Under the pieces are notes generated by a model. It worked only from the letters and a program-made list of their open reading frames with translations, was not told where the DNA came from and did no database searches. This document shows, piece after piece, positions 24,375 to 32,304 of a stretch of 34,669 nucleotides of DNA; the first letter of the stretch is position 1; each line of letters begins with the position of its first letter. The position numbers were made by a program, and so were the translations under genes. The DNA is from Gemmatimonadota bacterium (GTDB lineage Bacteria > Gemmatimonadota > Gemmatimonadetes > Gemmatimonadales > Gemmatimonadaceae). The DNA lies in assembly GCA_028287285.1 (NCBI GenBank), contig JAQBPY010000081.1, forward strand, positions 1-34,669, in the 5' to 3' direction.

Positions 24375-26822
24375 TTAGCGAACAGCCACCATCTTCCCCA
24401 TCCCGATTCCCACCGCGCGCAACAACGCCATGTAACGCGGACTCGTCCGCAATGCATCGAACATCGGGGACGTCGCGGATTCCGTCGCAAAGAACGGATC
24501 ACGCGCACGCAGCGCCCTCTCGAGCCGGCTCAACGCTTCCGCCGTATCACCCATTGCCACGGCAATTCGTGCAATCGCCACATCGGTGCCCGGCCCGGCT
24601 GGAAGTGTTTCAATGCGCGCACGAGTGCGACGCGCGGCGTTGACGTCACCGGAGGCTGCATAGGCGTAGCCGAGCAGACCCAGGGCTATACGAGATGTCG
24701 GGTCGATCTGAATTGCGGCTTCCAACGGCTTCACCGCCGCCGCAGGGTTGTGGAGATACAAGTGCGTGGTGCCCAGCATGAAGCGCGTGACCACCAGCGT
24801 GGAATCATAGGAGACGGCGCGCTCTGCAGTCGTGATTGCCTCCCTGGCGCGGCCGGCGAGACCAAGCGACATGCCGAGCGACCCCACGATCACCGGCGAC
24901 GTCGGATCCAGCTGCGCCGCGCGCTCGAGTGCCTGCGTCGCTTCTGAAAGTTTGCCCGTTACGAGATACAACTCGCCCAGCCACTGCTGTGCCGGCGCAT
25001 AGCGCGCGTTCAGGGCGATGGCCCGACGAAAGTCCCGCTCCGCATCCGTCCACTTCCAGCTGCGTCCCTGCAGCACGCCCCGTGACGCCCAGGCTTCGGC
25101 GAGCGTGCTGTCGAGCGAGATGGCCTTGTCGGCGCTCTCGAGGGCGGCGAGGAGTGCAGGCTGCGCGGCCACGCTCGTATACAGGGGCTGCAGGCCCTGC
25201 GCGTCGGCCAGGCCGCTGTATGCCGGGGCAAGACTCGGATCTTTTTCCACCGCCTGGCGAAAGTACGTGATCGCCTGCTGCAGGGCAGCCGGACTCCTCC
25301 TCGCGAGCTGAAAACGTCCGCGGAGATAGAGGTCGTACGCCTGTCCGGAGCCCACGTTCTGCGCGGGCGCAACCACAGGCGCGCTATCCGCGGCGGATGC
25401 GAGCGCTCCGCCCATGGACCCGCGCACCGCACTCGTGATCGCGCGCGCAAGGTCTTCCTGCACCGTGAGCAGGTCGGTGGCGTCGCGCTCGTACATGTCG
25501 GACCAGCGCATGACACCGTCGGAAACGCCTACGAGCCGCGCTGTGACACGAAGCCGTTTTCCTTCGCGCTGCACCGTGCCCTCGAGCTGCAAGGCAACAT
25601 TGAGCGCTTTGCCGATGTCGCTCGGCGACTTGCCCGCGGCCAGCATGGCCGCGGCGCGTGATGGCGACACGACCTGCAGATTCGGGACCCGGGCAAGAGC
25701 CGCCGCCAGCTCGTTGGTGATTCCGTCGGCGAGATAGGCGTTGCCCGAGTCAGCGCCGATGCTCACCAGGGGCACCACGACCACCGACGCCGGAGCCGGT
25801 GCCGGGGCCGCTGCCACAACAGCCGCAGGAGCATCGGCTGGCGCTGACGGCCTGCGCACGAGCACGGCCGTGGTGCCAATGACAGCGAGCAACACCGCGG
25901 CGGCGGCGGCAATGCGCGTCCGCGACGAGCGCTCCCTCACCGGCGCGATGAATGTTCCGCTCACCACCGACGGATCATCGAGCGCCACCAGAAGCTCGGC
26001 GGCCGTTTGCGGGCGATCAGCCGGTTCGCGTGCGAGACACCGCATCACCAGGTCCGACAGCGCCGCCGGAATGTCGTCGCGCACGCTGGTGAGCGCGGGC
26101 GGATCTTCGGTCATGCGGGCGGCGAGCAGCGCGCGCGGCGCGAGTCCGGCAAACGGAGGACGTCCGCTCAGCATCTCGTACGCCGTGATGCCAAGGGCGT
26201 AAATGTCCGCGCGGTGGTCCACGTCCGGATCGGCCGCGGCCTGCTCCGGCGCCATGTACAACGGCGTGCCGAGCGAGATACCCGTTACCGTGAGTGCATG
26301 GTCCCTGTCTGCCGCGGAGCGCCGGGCGGAGGTAATCGCCTTGGCGACACCGAAATCCGTGACCGTGGCCGCACCCGCAGCGAGCAGGATGTTGTGCGGC
26401 TTGATGTCACGGTGCACCACGCCGCGCTCGTGGGCATACGCGAGCGCACGTGCCACGTCCTTGAGAATGGACACCGTTTCACGCACCGACATGGTGCCGG
26501 CCGAACCGATGCGGGAGCCAAGGGATTCTCCTTCGACGTAGGGCATGACGAAGAAGGGCAGCCCGGCGGCTTCACCCGCGCTCAGCACCCCCACGATGTG
26601 GGGGTGCTGCAACCCTGCGGAGAGCAGAATCTCGCGCTTAAAGCGGTCCACCGACACGGACACCGCGAGATGCTCCGGCATCACCTTGACCGCCACTCGC
26701 CGCTGCAGGGCTTCGTCGAAGGCGACGAATACCCGCGACATGCCGCCGCCGCCGAGCTCGCGCTCGATGGTGTAGCCCGGCCCCAGGGCGGCGGTCAGTT
26801 GGTCAATGAGCAGTGAATGCAC
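24375..26822 (-). CDS. Membrane Ser/Thr protein kinase with TolB/FlgO-like and TPR domains
   Basis: An 815-residue active-looking eukaryotic-type kinase. The kinase domain (about 1-285) has GGGGMS (glycine loop), Lys46 in VAVKVM, HRDIKPHN (137-144), DFG (156-158) and GTPLYMAPEQ (APE 191-193). A TM helix lies at about 303-323 after an Arg-rich segment. A TolB-N/FlgO-like domain follows (about 338-460: VVVVPLVSIG, DGITNELAAAL, LQLEGTVQREGKRLRVTARLV), then 8-9 TPR-type repeats. The TPR part would lie outside the cytoplasm. GTG 26822 is preceded by GGAG and its N-terminus matches the pseudokinase at 1289-3844. Its partners are unknown. Confidence 0.9.
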   Translation of the reverse strand: MHSLLIDQLTAALGPGYTIERELGGGGMSRVFVAFDEALQRRVAVKVMPEHLAVSVSVDRFKREILLSAGLQHPHIVGVLSAGEAAGLPFFVMPYVEGESLGSRIGSAGTMSVRETVSILKDVARALAYAHERGVVHRDIKPHNILLAAGAATVTDFGVAKAITSARRSAADRDHALTVTGISLGTPLYMAPEQAAADPDVDHRADIYALGITAYEMLSGRPPFAGLAPRALLAARMTEDPPALTSVRDDIPAALSDLVMRCLAREPADRPQTAAELLVALDDPSVVSGTFIAPVRERSSRTRIAAAAAVLLAVIGTTAVLVRRPSAPADAPAAVVAAAPAPAPASVVVVPLVSIGADSGNAYLADGITNELAAALARVPNLQVVSPSRAAAMLAAGKSPSDIGKALNVALQLEGTVQREGKRLRVTARLVGVSDGVMRWSDMYERDATDLLTVQEDLARAITSAVRGSMGGALASAADSAPVVAPAQNVGSGQAYDLYLRGRFQLARRSPAALQQAITYFRQAVEKDPSLAPAYSGLADAQGLQPLYTSVAAQPALLAALESADKAISLDSTLAEAWASRGVLQGRSWKWTDAERDFRRAIALNARYAPAQQWLGELYLVTGKLSEATQALERAAQLDPTSPVIVGSLGMSLGLAGRAREAITTAERAVSYDSTLVVTRFMLGTTHLYLHNPAAAVKPLEAAIQIDPTSRIALGLLGYAYAASGDVNAARRTRARIETLPAGPGTDVAIARIAVAMGDTAEALSRLERALRARDPFFATESATSPMFDALRTSPRYMALLRAVGIGMGKMVAVR

Positions 26823-26882
26823 GGTCTCCGTTCGACAGCACGATCGGTGGAATGGATGCAATCTTGTCAGCCGGCGCGCCAC

Positions 26883-26888
26883 TATAAT
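26883..26888 (+). promoter_or_regulatory. Consensus -10 hexamer TATAAT
   Basis: A perfect TATAAT stands in the 163-bp divergent region between the kinase and the small membrane-protein gene. TTGTCA occurs 13 bp upstream (26864-26869), too close for a normal -35; no better -35 at 16-18 bp is visible. It would give a leader of about 90 nt for the gene at 26986. Confidence 0.35.
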
Positions 26889-26985
26889 CGTGCCGCACCG
26901 TTCGCCCAGGCTGCCGGACCCTAGTCGCGGGACCGGCGACGGCTTGGTAGCTTTCACCGGATCACGACCCGTTCCGGAGATTTTG

Positions 26986-27183
26986 ATGGACGAACAATCG
27001 CACGCCAACGCCGGCCGCCACATTCCGTTCAAGCAGGAAGGGTGGGGTTTTGCCATTTTTGTATGCCTGCTTGCCGTGGCAACCGCCGCCGGCGCAGCCT
27101 ATGTGCACAACGCGACCTACAAGCATCCCACCGACCTCCGCTTCCACGCTGTGGGCACCTCGGGCGCGGCGCACTCGGAGTAG
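26986..27183 (+). CDS. Small single-pass membrane protein, unknown
   Basis: A 65-residue protein. A short polar N-terminus (DEQSHANAGRHIPFKQEG) is followed by one TM helix (about 19-43, GFAIFVCLLAVATAAGAAYV) and a His-containing C-terminal tail. GGAG lies about 7 nt before ATG 26986, a clear start. It is divergent from the Ser/Thr kinase gene and may share its regulatory region. I do not recognise the family; the size and layout resemble small subunits of respiratory complexes or regulatory micro-membrane proteins, but nothing ties it to one. Confidence 0.65.
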   Translation: MDEQSHANAGRHIPFKQEGWGFAIFVCLLAVATAAGAAYVHNATYKHPTDLRFHAVGTSGAAHSE

Positions 27184-27234
27184 TCAGCCGGTCGGCCGAG
27201 CCGGCTCGTACGTCCATCTGACGAGCCGACCACC

Positions 27235-27873
27235 TCATGGCATCGAGTCATGGTTGGCCCGGATTCTCCGCACATAGTCCAGCGTCTCGTTGTAGCGCCA
27301 GCGCTCCACTTTTGACGCGACACTTTCAATGCTCGGCCAGGTCGTATCCCGGAGCTTCGCTGCAGCAGCCACCTTGCGCGCGCGCATGATGGTGCCCTCG
27401 CCCGCATTGTAGCCTGCGAACATGAATGGCCAACGCTCCTCCTCGGCCACATCGCGGGCGTACATCGTCCAGAGATCGCGATCGTGGAGAATGCCGGCAG
27501 CGATATTCCACTCCGGGTTGTCGATTTCGCCAAATTGCGGAAGCGCCGTGCGGATCTGCCCGTACGTCGAAGGCATGAGCTGCATGATTCCGCGCGCGCC
27601 TACGCGGCTCGTTGCACCGGGAGTAAGGTCGCTCTCGGCCATACCCTGTGCCTTGAACCAGCGCCAATCGAAGCCCGCGCCGAAGTAGCGCCTGGCATAC
27701 TTCCGAAAGGTCTGGTCGAACCGCGTTGACGTCCGGTGCGCCTTGCGCTCGACGGCAGCGCGCTCGAGTGAGCGGGTGGCTTTGACAATCCTGCCCTCCA
27801 CCTGCTGCGCTGGCAACGCGGCCGCATAGAGCAGCGCAGTCCATGACAACGCCAACAACCTGCCTCGGCACAT
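27235..27873 (-). CDS. SLT-type lytic transglycosylase
   Basis: A 212-residue exported muramidase-like enzyme that cleaves the glycan backbone of peptidoglycan. A signal peptide (1-23, LLYAAALPAQ) is followed by the SLT domain. The catalytic Glu80 is in QGMAESDLTP, GARGIMQLMPSTY follows (92-104), then AGYNAGEG (153-160) and ETLDYVRRI. All hallmark motifs of the MltC/Slt group are present. I use ATG 27873; a GTG at 27876 adds one residue. Either start overlaps the DUF350 stop (TGATG/GTGA), so translation is coupled to that membrane protein. Confidence 0.88.
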   Translation of the reverse strand: MCRGRLLALSWTALLYAAALPAQQVEGRIVKATRSLERAAVERKAHRTSTRFDQTFRKYARRYFGAGFDWRWFKAQGMAESDLTPGATSRVGARGIMQLMPSTYGQIRTALPQFGEIDNPEWNIAAGILHDRDLWTMYARDVAEEERWPFMFAGYNAGEGTIMRARKVAAAAKLRDTTWPSIESVASKVERWRYNETLDYVRRIRANHDSMP

Positions 27874-28076
27874 CACCCGAGTGCCTTGCCGATGATCATG
27901 GCGATCGAGATGAAGATGGCGGCGATGAAGATCGCCACCGCGACGTTGCCCTTCTGGAGCTCGCGGGGAAAATCCACTTCGGGCGTGAGCCGGTCGATGA
28001 GCCGATACGACACAAACATCAACACCACGCCAATGACCGCGTACAGGATGTTGAGACCGATGACCGAGTATTGCAC
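27873..28076 (-). CDS. DUF350-family small membrane protein
   Basis: A 67-residue protein with two TM helices (about 5-24 and 45-64). The linker contains LIDRLTPEVDFPRELQKGN, which matches the DUF350 pattern (LTP...L.KGN.AVA). GTG 28076 is chosen because GAGG sits about 6 nt before it and the product then has the family N-terminus; a longer form starting at 28142 would add a polar extension and enter the divergent promoter region. The function of DUF350 is not established. Its stop overlaps the start of the lytic transglycosylase, so it may work at the same membrane site. Confidence 0.7.
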   Translation of the reverse strand: MQYSVIGLNILYAVIGVVLMFVSYRLIDRLTPEVDFPRELQKGNVAVAIFIAAIFISIAMIIGKALG

Positions 28077-28143
28077 GTGAACCTCGCGTGAGAGGGCATC
28101 CGCGGCTAAGCTCTGGCTATCACTACGCAGACCGCCAGACATT

Positions 28144-28959
28144 GTGTCGCCATCCTTTCCAAATAGCGAATCTCCGTTGCCCCTGAGCATCGAACAGGAC
28201 GGGTCGCTTCGCATCGGTGCCGCAGCCAGCATTGCGGATATTGCTTCCAGCGGCATGGTGCGGGCGCACTATCCCATGCTTGCATCCGCGTGCGCGCAGG
28301 GAGAATCAACGCTGAGCATCGCGGGTGATCTTCTGCAGCCACCACGCTGCTCCTACCTGCGGCGTGGGGTGCCCTGTCTCAAGAATGGTGGATCAGGATG
28401 CCCGGCACATGACGGCGAGAATCATGATCTCGCCATTCTCGACGGCGGTCCATGCTGGATCGTGAATGCGTCGGACGCTGCCATTGCGCTGGTCGCGCTG
28501 GATGCGGAAATCCGCATCACAGGTCCTGGTGGCTCGCGTGCCGTTGCCGCGGCGGATTTTTTCGTGATTCCTCGCGAGCGCATGGATCGCGAGACGGTGC
28601 TGGTCGAGGGAGAGCACATCCACGAAGTCAGGCTGCCCGCCGCCGCCGCTGGTGGATTGCAGCGGTACACGCGGCTCGTGGAGCCTGGCAGCACCAAAGC
28701 GCCCATCGTGAGTCTTGCGATGGCTCGCCGGGCTGATGGCGAAGCGCGTCTGGTGCTGGGTGGCGTCTCGCCAAGGCCCTATCGCATCTACACGTCCGTC
28801 GAAGAAGAGGCCGTGTCCGGCGGACTGGATGAGGACACCATTGCCGGCCTCGCTGAGCGCGCCTTGCTCGACGCCGAGCCGCTGTCGAGGAATGGTTTCA
28901 AGGTTGAGCTGGCCGCATCGCTCCTCAGAGATGCCATCCGGGACATCGATTCGGCGTGA
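28144..28959 (+). CDS. Molybdenum-hydroxylase FAD subunit (YagS/PaoB-like), N-terminally shortened
   Basis: A 271-residue protein related to the FAD subunit of aldehyde/xanthine dehydrogenases. LRIGAAASIADIAS and AGDLLQPPRCSYLRRG match the second FAD subdomain. Cysteines in PRCSY, VPCLK, SGCPA and GPCWI correspond to the extra 4Fe-4S site of PaoB (YagS) in position and spacing. CO_deh_flav_C-type sequence (VLGGVSPRPYRI) ends the protein. The first ~60 residues of the family, including the GGTNLLDLMK-type FAD loop, are missing, and the frame is closed by TGA at 28078 upstream, with no start codon between. No Mo-cofactor or 2Fe-2S subunit is adjacent. It starts at GTG 28144. Whether it binds FAD at all is open. 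Confidence 0.75.
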   Translation: MSPSFPNSESPLPLSIEQDGSLRIGAAASIADIASSGMVRAHYPMLASACAQGESTLSIAGDLLQPPRCSYLRRGVPCLKNGGSGCPAHDGENHDLAILDGGPCWIVNASDAAIALVALDAEIRITGPGGSRAVAAADFFVIPRERMDRETVLVEGEHIHEVRLPAAAAGGLQRYTRLVEPGSTKAPIVSLAMARRADGEARLVLGGVSPRPYRIYTSVEEEAVSGGLDEDTIAGLAERALLDAEPLSRNGFKVELAASLLRDAIRDIDSA

Positions 28960-28969
28960 TGCGCATCAC
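28956..28969. repeat. Perfect 14-bp palindrome
   Basis: GTGATGCGCATCAC is fully self-complementary and overlaps the stop of the FAD-subunit gene. It is about 60 bp before the next ATG. It may be an operator for the 76-residue protein gene or have no function. Confidence 0.35.
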
Positions 28970-29031
28970 ATCGCCAATTGTGGTACAGGCGTTGCTTGTA
29001 TCCGAGCGCTGAAACACTCGCGGAGGCTACA

Positions 29032-29262
29032 ATGAATGAGCCTGGCATCGACACCAACGCAGTGCGCGATACGCCCAAGCGGACCACGCTCTCGGGGCGG
29101 CGCTTCGGGCGAATCTCGATGGCCGCAGAGATGGATGAAGCGCGCGAGCGAGAGCGTGCCACCATTGTCAACGTGCTTGCCTCCGACGTGGACGACCGGT
29201 GGGAAATCATTGCGCGGCGCAGCACGGGTTCTCGCCGCCGCGTGGAGCTTCGCGGCGAATAG
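29032..29262 (+). CDS. Small Arg-rich protein, unknown
   Basis: A 76-residue soluble protein with no recognised domain. The N-terminus (MNEPGIDTNAVRD) is acidic, the centre (EMDEARERERATI) is a charged helix and the C-terminus (RRSTGSRRRVELRGE) is very basic. GGAGG lies about 6 nt before ATG 29032, which makes it a credible gene despite its size. It is tail-to-tail with the transporter-like gene, 14 bp away. The charge pattern suggests a nucleic-acid or protein binder; no family is assigned. Confidence 0.55.
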   Translation: MNEPGIDTNAVRDTPKRTTLSGRRFGRISMAAEMDEARERERATIVNVLASDVDDRWEIIARRSTGSRRRVELRGE

Positions 29263-29276
29263 CCACAGCACGGGTA

Positions 29277-30059
29277 TCAGCGCCGCCCGAACAGCGATCC
29301 CACATTCCACACCATGCCTGCGTAAATGGCGTTCGACATGTCGCCGTGGAATGGAGCGATGATGCCGACGTCCAGATTCAGCCACGGCTTCACGAGATAG
29401 GTCGGACCCGTCAGGATTGCGGCCGTCGACACCGCGCCGGATCCATCGATGGTCGGCTGGCCGAAGAATTCGAGCACCCAGCTCAATTTCCCCGTGACGG
29501 GCGCGCCGAAGGATGCGGTCCAGAGTGCGGACTGTGTGGACGGTATGGTGCCGGTGGAGCGCATGCCGGCATAAGCCGCGTTAAGATCAATGGCGATGCC
29601 ATTTACCTCGTAGCTGGCGATGGCCGTAAGACTGGCGCCATAGGCGTCTGTTCCGGTACCCTTGCTGGACGAGCCGGTGGGAAACAGCACCGCGGGCAGG
29701 AGTGCAAAGTCTCCAAGAACCGGATTGTCGTCGACGAGCCGCCACTTCACGCCAATGGACATGTCGCCCACGCCAGACGACTGGCCGGGGCCCGAGAACA
29801 CGAACGGCGTTGAAAGATTGAGCTGCACGTGCGATGTGAGTCCGATCTTCGTGACGGTCGGCGCGAAATACGAGCGTTTACCCGCACTCGCGCGGTCACC
29901 CTCAATGCCGGATTCAATCTCCACGTAGCCCGGTGCCACGGTGTGCGCGTGCGTGGCCACGGTGGGGCGTTCCGGCTGCACGAGCCGCGGATCCGTGACA
30001 GGCTCCTGCGCTGCGAGCGGTATGGCAATGAAGAGCGCGAGGAGCAGGGTTGGCTTCAC
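29277..30059 (-). CDS. Outer-membrane beta-barrel, MetA/phenol-degradation transporter-like
   Basis: A 260-residue exported protein with a signal peptide (1-18, LLLALFIAIPLAAQ). The rest alternates short beta-strands with an aromatic/Gly pattern (LTSHVQLNLSTPFVF, GVGDMSIGVKWRL, LLPAVLFPTG), as in the Phenol_MetA_deg / putative transporter family. The barrel would sit in the outer membrane. GTG 30059 overlaps the GNAT stop by four bases, so it closes the eight-gene minus-strand run. The substrate is not evident. Confidence 0.65.
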   Translation of the reverse strand: MKPTLLLALFIAIPLAAQEPVTDPRLVQPERPTVATHAHTVAPGYVEIESGIEGDRASAGKRSYFAPTVTKIGLTSHVQLNLSTPFVFSGPGQSSGVGDMSIGVKWRLVDDNPVLGDFALLPAVLFPTGSSSKGTGTDAYGASLTAIASYEVNGIAIDLNAAYAGMRSTGTIPSTQSALWTASFGAPVTGKLSWVLEFFGQPTIDGSGAVSTAAILTGPTYLVKPWLNLDVGIIAPFHGDMSNAIYAGMVWNVGSLFGRR

Positions 30060-30577
30060 GTAGTGGAGAGTTCGAGTTGGTAGAACCGTGTGTCGATCAA
30101 TTCGTCTGCACGGTAACGCCCGATGGGAACGAAGCCAAGCGATTCATAAAGCGTGCGGGCCGCGGTCATGTCGTCGAGCGTGCCAAGCCGCAGCGTGGCA
30201 TACCCCCTCGCGCGTGCTCCGGCAATGAGCGCGACCATCAGCGCCCGCCCAACGCCGCGGCCGCGCCACGTCGAATCCACGAACATTCGTTTGACTTCGG
30301 CGGAGGTGTCGTCGACGGGCCGCAGCGCGCCGCATCCAATGCCGACGTCGGCGGACACGGCGAGCCAGAGGCCACCAAGCGGCGGAATGTACGGACCGGG
30401 CATACGGGCAGCGTCAGCATAGACGTACTCGACGCCGGGGGTCGTGGAGCGTGCGTCGCCGTGCGCCATCACCAACCGGCGAACCTCGTCGACGTCCGCC
30501 GCGTTGGTGACTTCGCGAACCATGTAGTCCATGCTCATGACCCCGGGCATATTGCCGAGCGATACATCCCAGAGCAT
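30056..30577 (-). CDS. GNAT-family N-acetyltransferase
   Basis: A 173-residue cytoplasmic acetyltransferase. Motif A is clear: VKRMFVDSTWRGRGVGRALM with the RGRGVG acetyl-CoA loop, followed by GYATLRLGT and the terminal ARTLYESLGF helix and strand. The ATG at 30577 shares a base with the preceding stop (TGATG), which sets the start; MSMDYMV (ATG 30538) is an alternative. It acetylates a small molecule or protein amine that cannot be deduced. Confidence 0.85.
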   Translation of the reverse strand: MLWDVSLGNMPGVMSMDYMVREVTNAADVDEVRRLVMAHGDARSTTPGVEYVYADAARMPGPYIPPLGGLWLAVSADVGIGCGALRPVDDTSAEVKRMFVDSTWRGRGVGRALMVALIAGARARGYATLRLGTLDDMTAARTLYESLGFVPIGRYRADELIDTRFYQLELSTT

Positions 30578-30783
30578 CAAGGAGCTTCCGATGTTGCATC
30601 ACCCATGCTCGACGCGAGCCCGTCCAGCGCATGCATGATTTCGCGGAGACGCACGATCATCTCCGCGGCCTCGGGCGGAATTTCTTCGCCATCCGCCGCC
30701 GACTTCTCGACAAACGCCTCGAGCTGCGCCAGGTGTGCCATGAGTCCATCGCGCGGGGACTCCGCGGCTGCGTCTTCGCTCAC
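30577..30783 (-). CDS. Small acidic protein, unknown
   Basis: A 68-residue protein predicted to be helical (LMAHLAQLEAFVEKSA; EAAEMIVRLREIMHALD). It has no Cys and no TM segment. It is 16 bp after the aldose-epimerase-like gene and overlaps the GNAT gene by one base, so it is translated within the run. I do not recognise the family. The helix-loop-helix shape suggests a small adaptor; that is an inference only. Confidence 0.55.
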   Translation of the reverse strand: MSEDAAAESPRDGLMAHLAQLEAFVEKSAADGEEIPPEAAEMIVRLREIMHALDGLASSMGDATSEAP

Positions 30784-30799
30784 TGTGTCCTCGTGTGGT

Positions 30800-31663
30800 T
30801 CATTCCGCCCGTGCCGGCAAATCAGCGAATCGCTGCGATCCCGTCCACGTCTGCCCGGCGTCGAGCGTTACGGGTATCTGTACGGCGGCCGCCTCGACAC
30901 AGAGCATGTGCATGTCGCCGCCGGCCTCCATGTCGGCCAGAGCGGCCGCACGCGCCGGGCCAGGATTCCAGAGCACCACATCCGGGAATCCCTGCTTCTC
31001 CACGTCAAGGGCATGCGACGGCTCGCGCAGCGTGAGCCGCACTGGTGCACCCACAAAAACACGATCCACTTCGCCGTCCATACGAATCACGTCACGCTGC
31101 TCGAATGTCAGGACGTCACGCGCACCCGATTCGCGATAGGGTGTGCCGTGGAGTCCGAGGAGCTCCGCGGTGCACACGTCGTCGACACGAAGATACGTGT
31201 GCAGTGCCGCCGTGAACGAGAATGGAGCATCGCCGGTATTCTCGATGCCGAGTGTGACGGCGAGCCGCGTGCCGCCAATGCGAACGGACAGCGTTGCACG
31301 AAAGGCGTGCGGCCAGATCGTGCGTGTTCCTGCCGCATCCGTGAGCACGAATGACGCGAGTGCATCGCCGCTCGCATCTCGGTCAATTGCCTGGACCGCC
31401 CATTGGGCCGTACGCGCAAACCCGTGTCGCGGCAGTGGTCCTTCCGTGGCGAATTGCGGAAAGATGACGGGAATGCCACCGCGGATGGCGGCGCCCGCGT
31501 GGAAGCCGGAACGACTGCTCAGGAACAGGCGCTCGCGAAGGCCGGGCGACGGCCGCCACGATGTCACGTGCGCGCCGTGCAGGTAGATCTCTGCTGATGC
31601 GCCGTCATCGGAATGCAGGACGACTTTTTCCAGGCCGCCCGCGCCCGGGACGATCGTGCTCAA
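30800..31663 (-). CDS. Aldose-1-epimerase / D-hexose-6-phosphate mutarotase-like protein
   Basis: A 287-residue beta-sandwich protein of the YeaD type. Recognisable segments are YLHGAHVTSWRP, FLSSRSGF, RGGIPVIFPQF, RHGFARTAQW (catalytic His region) and AALHTYLRVDD. FPDVVLWNPGPARAAALADM and MLCVEAAAV (the catalytic Glu region) follow. It should interconvert anomers of hexose 6-phosphates. TTG 31663 is the start, two bases after the stop of the preceding small gene (TAGCCTTG); upstream sequence in frame has no family residues. It sits in a coupled run with unrelated genes. Confidence 0.85.
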   Translation of the reverse strand: MSTIVPGAGGLEKVVLHSDDGASAEIYLHGAHVTSWRPSPGLRERLFLSSRSGFHAGAAIRGGIPVIFPQFATEGPLPRHGFARTAQWAVQAIDRDASGDALASFVLTDAAGTRTIWPHAFRATLSVRIGGTRLAVTLGIENTGDAPFSFTAALHTYLRVDDVCTAELLGLHGTPYRESGARDVLTFEQRDVIRMDGEVDRVFVGAPVRLTLREPSHALDVEKQGFPDVVLWNPGPARAAALADMEAGGDMHMLCVEAAAVQIPVTLDAGQTWTGSQRFADLPARAE

Positions 31664-31665
31664 GG

Positions 31666-31854
31666 CTAGAACTCGCGTTTCTTCATCTGCTGGAACAGAT
31701 CCTTGGCATCGGACGACGCGGCTTCTTCCGCTTCCGTTTGCGGCGGACGCGTGGCGTCGAGTGTGGCGTCGTAGTTCCGATTCTTCCTGGGCTTGGCCGC
31801 CGCGGCCTTGGCCTGGGTCTTTCGGAGGAGCGCCTGCATTTGTGCGTCGTTCAT
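31666..31854 (-). CDS. Small basic protein, unknown
   Basis: A 62-residue protein: a helical Lys/Ala-rich N-terminus (QALLRKTQAKAAAAKPRKNR), a polar middle and a short C-terminal helix (DLFQQMKKREF). There is no membrane segment. GGAG followed by GAAG precedes ATG 31854. It is 2 bp upstream of the epimerase-like gene and 48 bp after the DUF3037 stop. The family is unrecognised. Confidence 0.55.
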   Translation of the reverse strand: MNDAQMQALLRKTQAKAAAAKPRKNRNYDATLDATRPPQTEAEEAASSDAKDLFQQMKKREF

Positions 31855-31902
31855 CGTTCTTCACTCCGGGTGAAGGGTGCGTCGTGCAACATAAGTCTGC
31901 GA

Positions 31903-32304
31903 CTATCGCGCCGCTTCGACAACATACGTACGAAAAAGCATGTCAAGCTCCTGTACCGGATCGGTACAGACCCCCTCATGCACGGGCGAGCTCTGCAACA
32001 CATCCGATCTCGGCGCCGTGAGCCAGTGGAAGCGTTCGGACGGGGGCGCGAGTGCCACCGCCCCGCCCGTCTCGTCGCCGGCGCAGATGGCGGAACATGA
32101 CGTGAGATAGCGCGAGAGCAGGTCGGGATCAACGCCGGGCACCAGCGCGGCGAGCGCGCCCACGTCGGTCACGGCGCGCAGCGCCAGAAACTCCGCGGTG
32201 CGCGCATGCAGCACCACGCCGACGTTGACGAATGCGCCCAGATGCACGCGTGGTACCACGCGGAGGACGGCGAAGTCGTAGTCGACGCGCGCTCGATCGT
32301 TCAC
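31903..32304 (-). CDS. DUF3037 protein, partner of HipA-like kinase
   Basis: A 133-residue protein with the DUF3037 pattern: DYDFAVLRVVPRVHLGAFVNVGVVLHA, then a helical centre and WLTAPRSDVLQSSPVHEGVC. Genes of this family are commonly found beside a HipA-like kinase, as here. GTG 32304 overlaps the kinase stop by four bases (GTGA), which fixes the start and implies coupled production. The function is unknown; an accessory or antitoxin-like role is an inference and not established. Confidence 0.75.
   Translation of the reverse strand: MNDRARVDYDFAVLRVVPRVHLGAFVNVGVVLHARTAEFLALRAVTDVGALAALVPGVDPDLLSRYLTSCSAICAGDETGGAVALAPPSERFHWLTAPRSDVLQSSPVHEGVCTDPVQELDMLFRTYVVEAAR

Noticed and set aside
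30050-31354. Plus-strand 434-codon open frame
   Set aside because: Antisense to the GNAT, the 68-residue gene and the epimerase-like gene; composition is typical of a GC-rich shadow frame.
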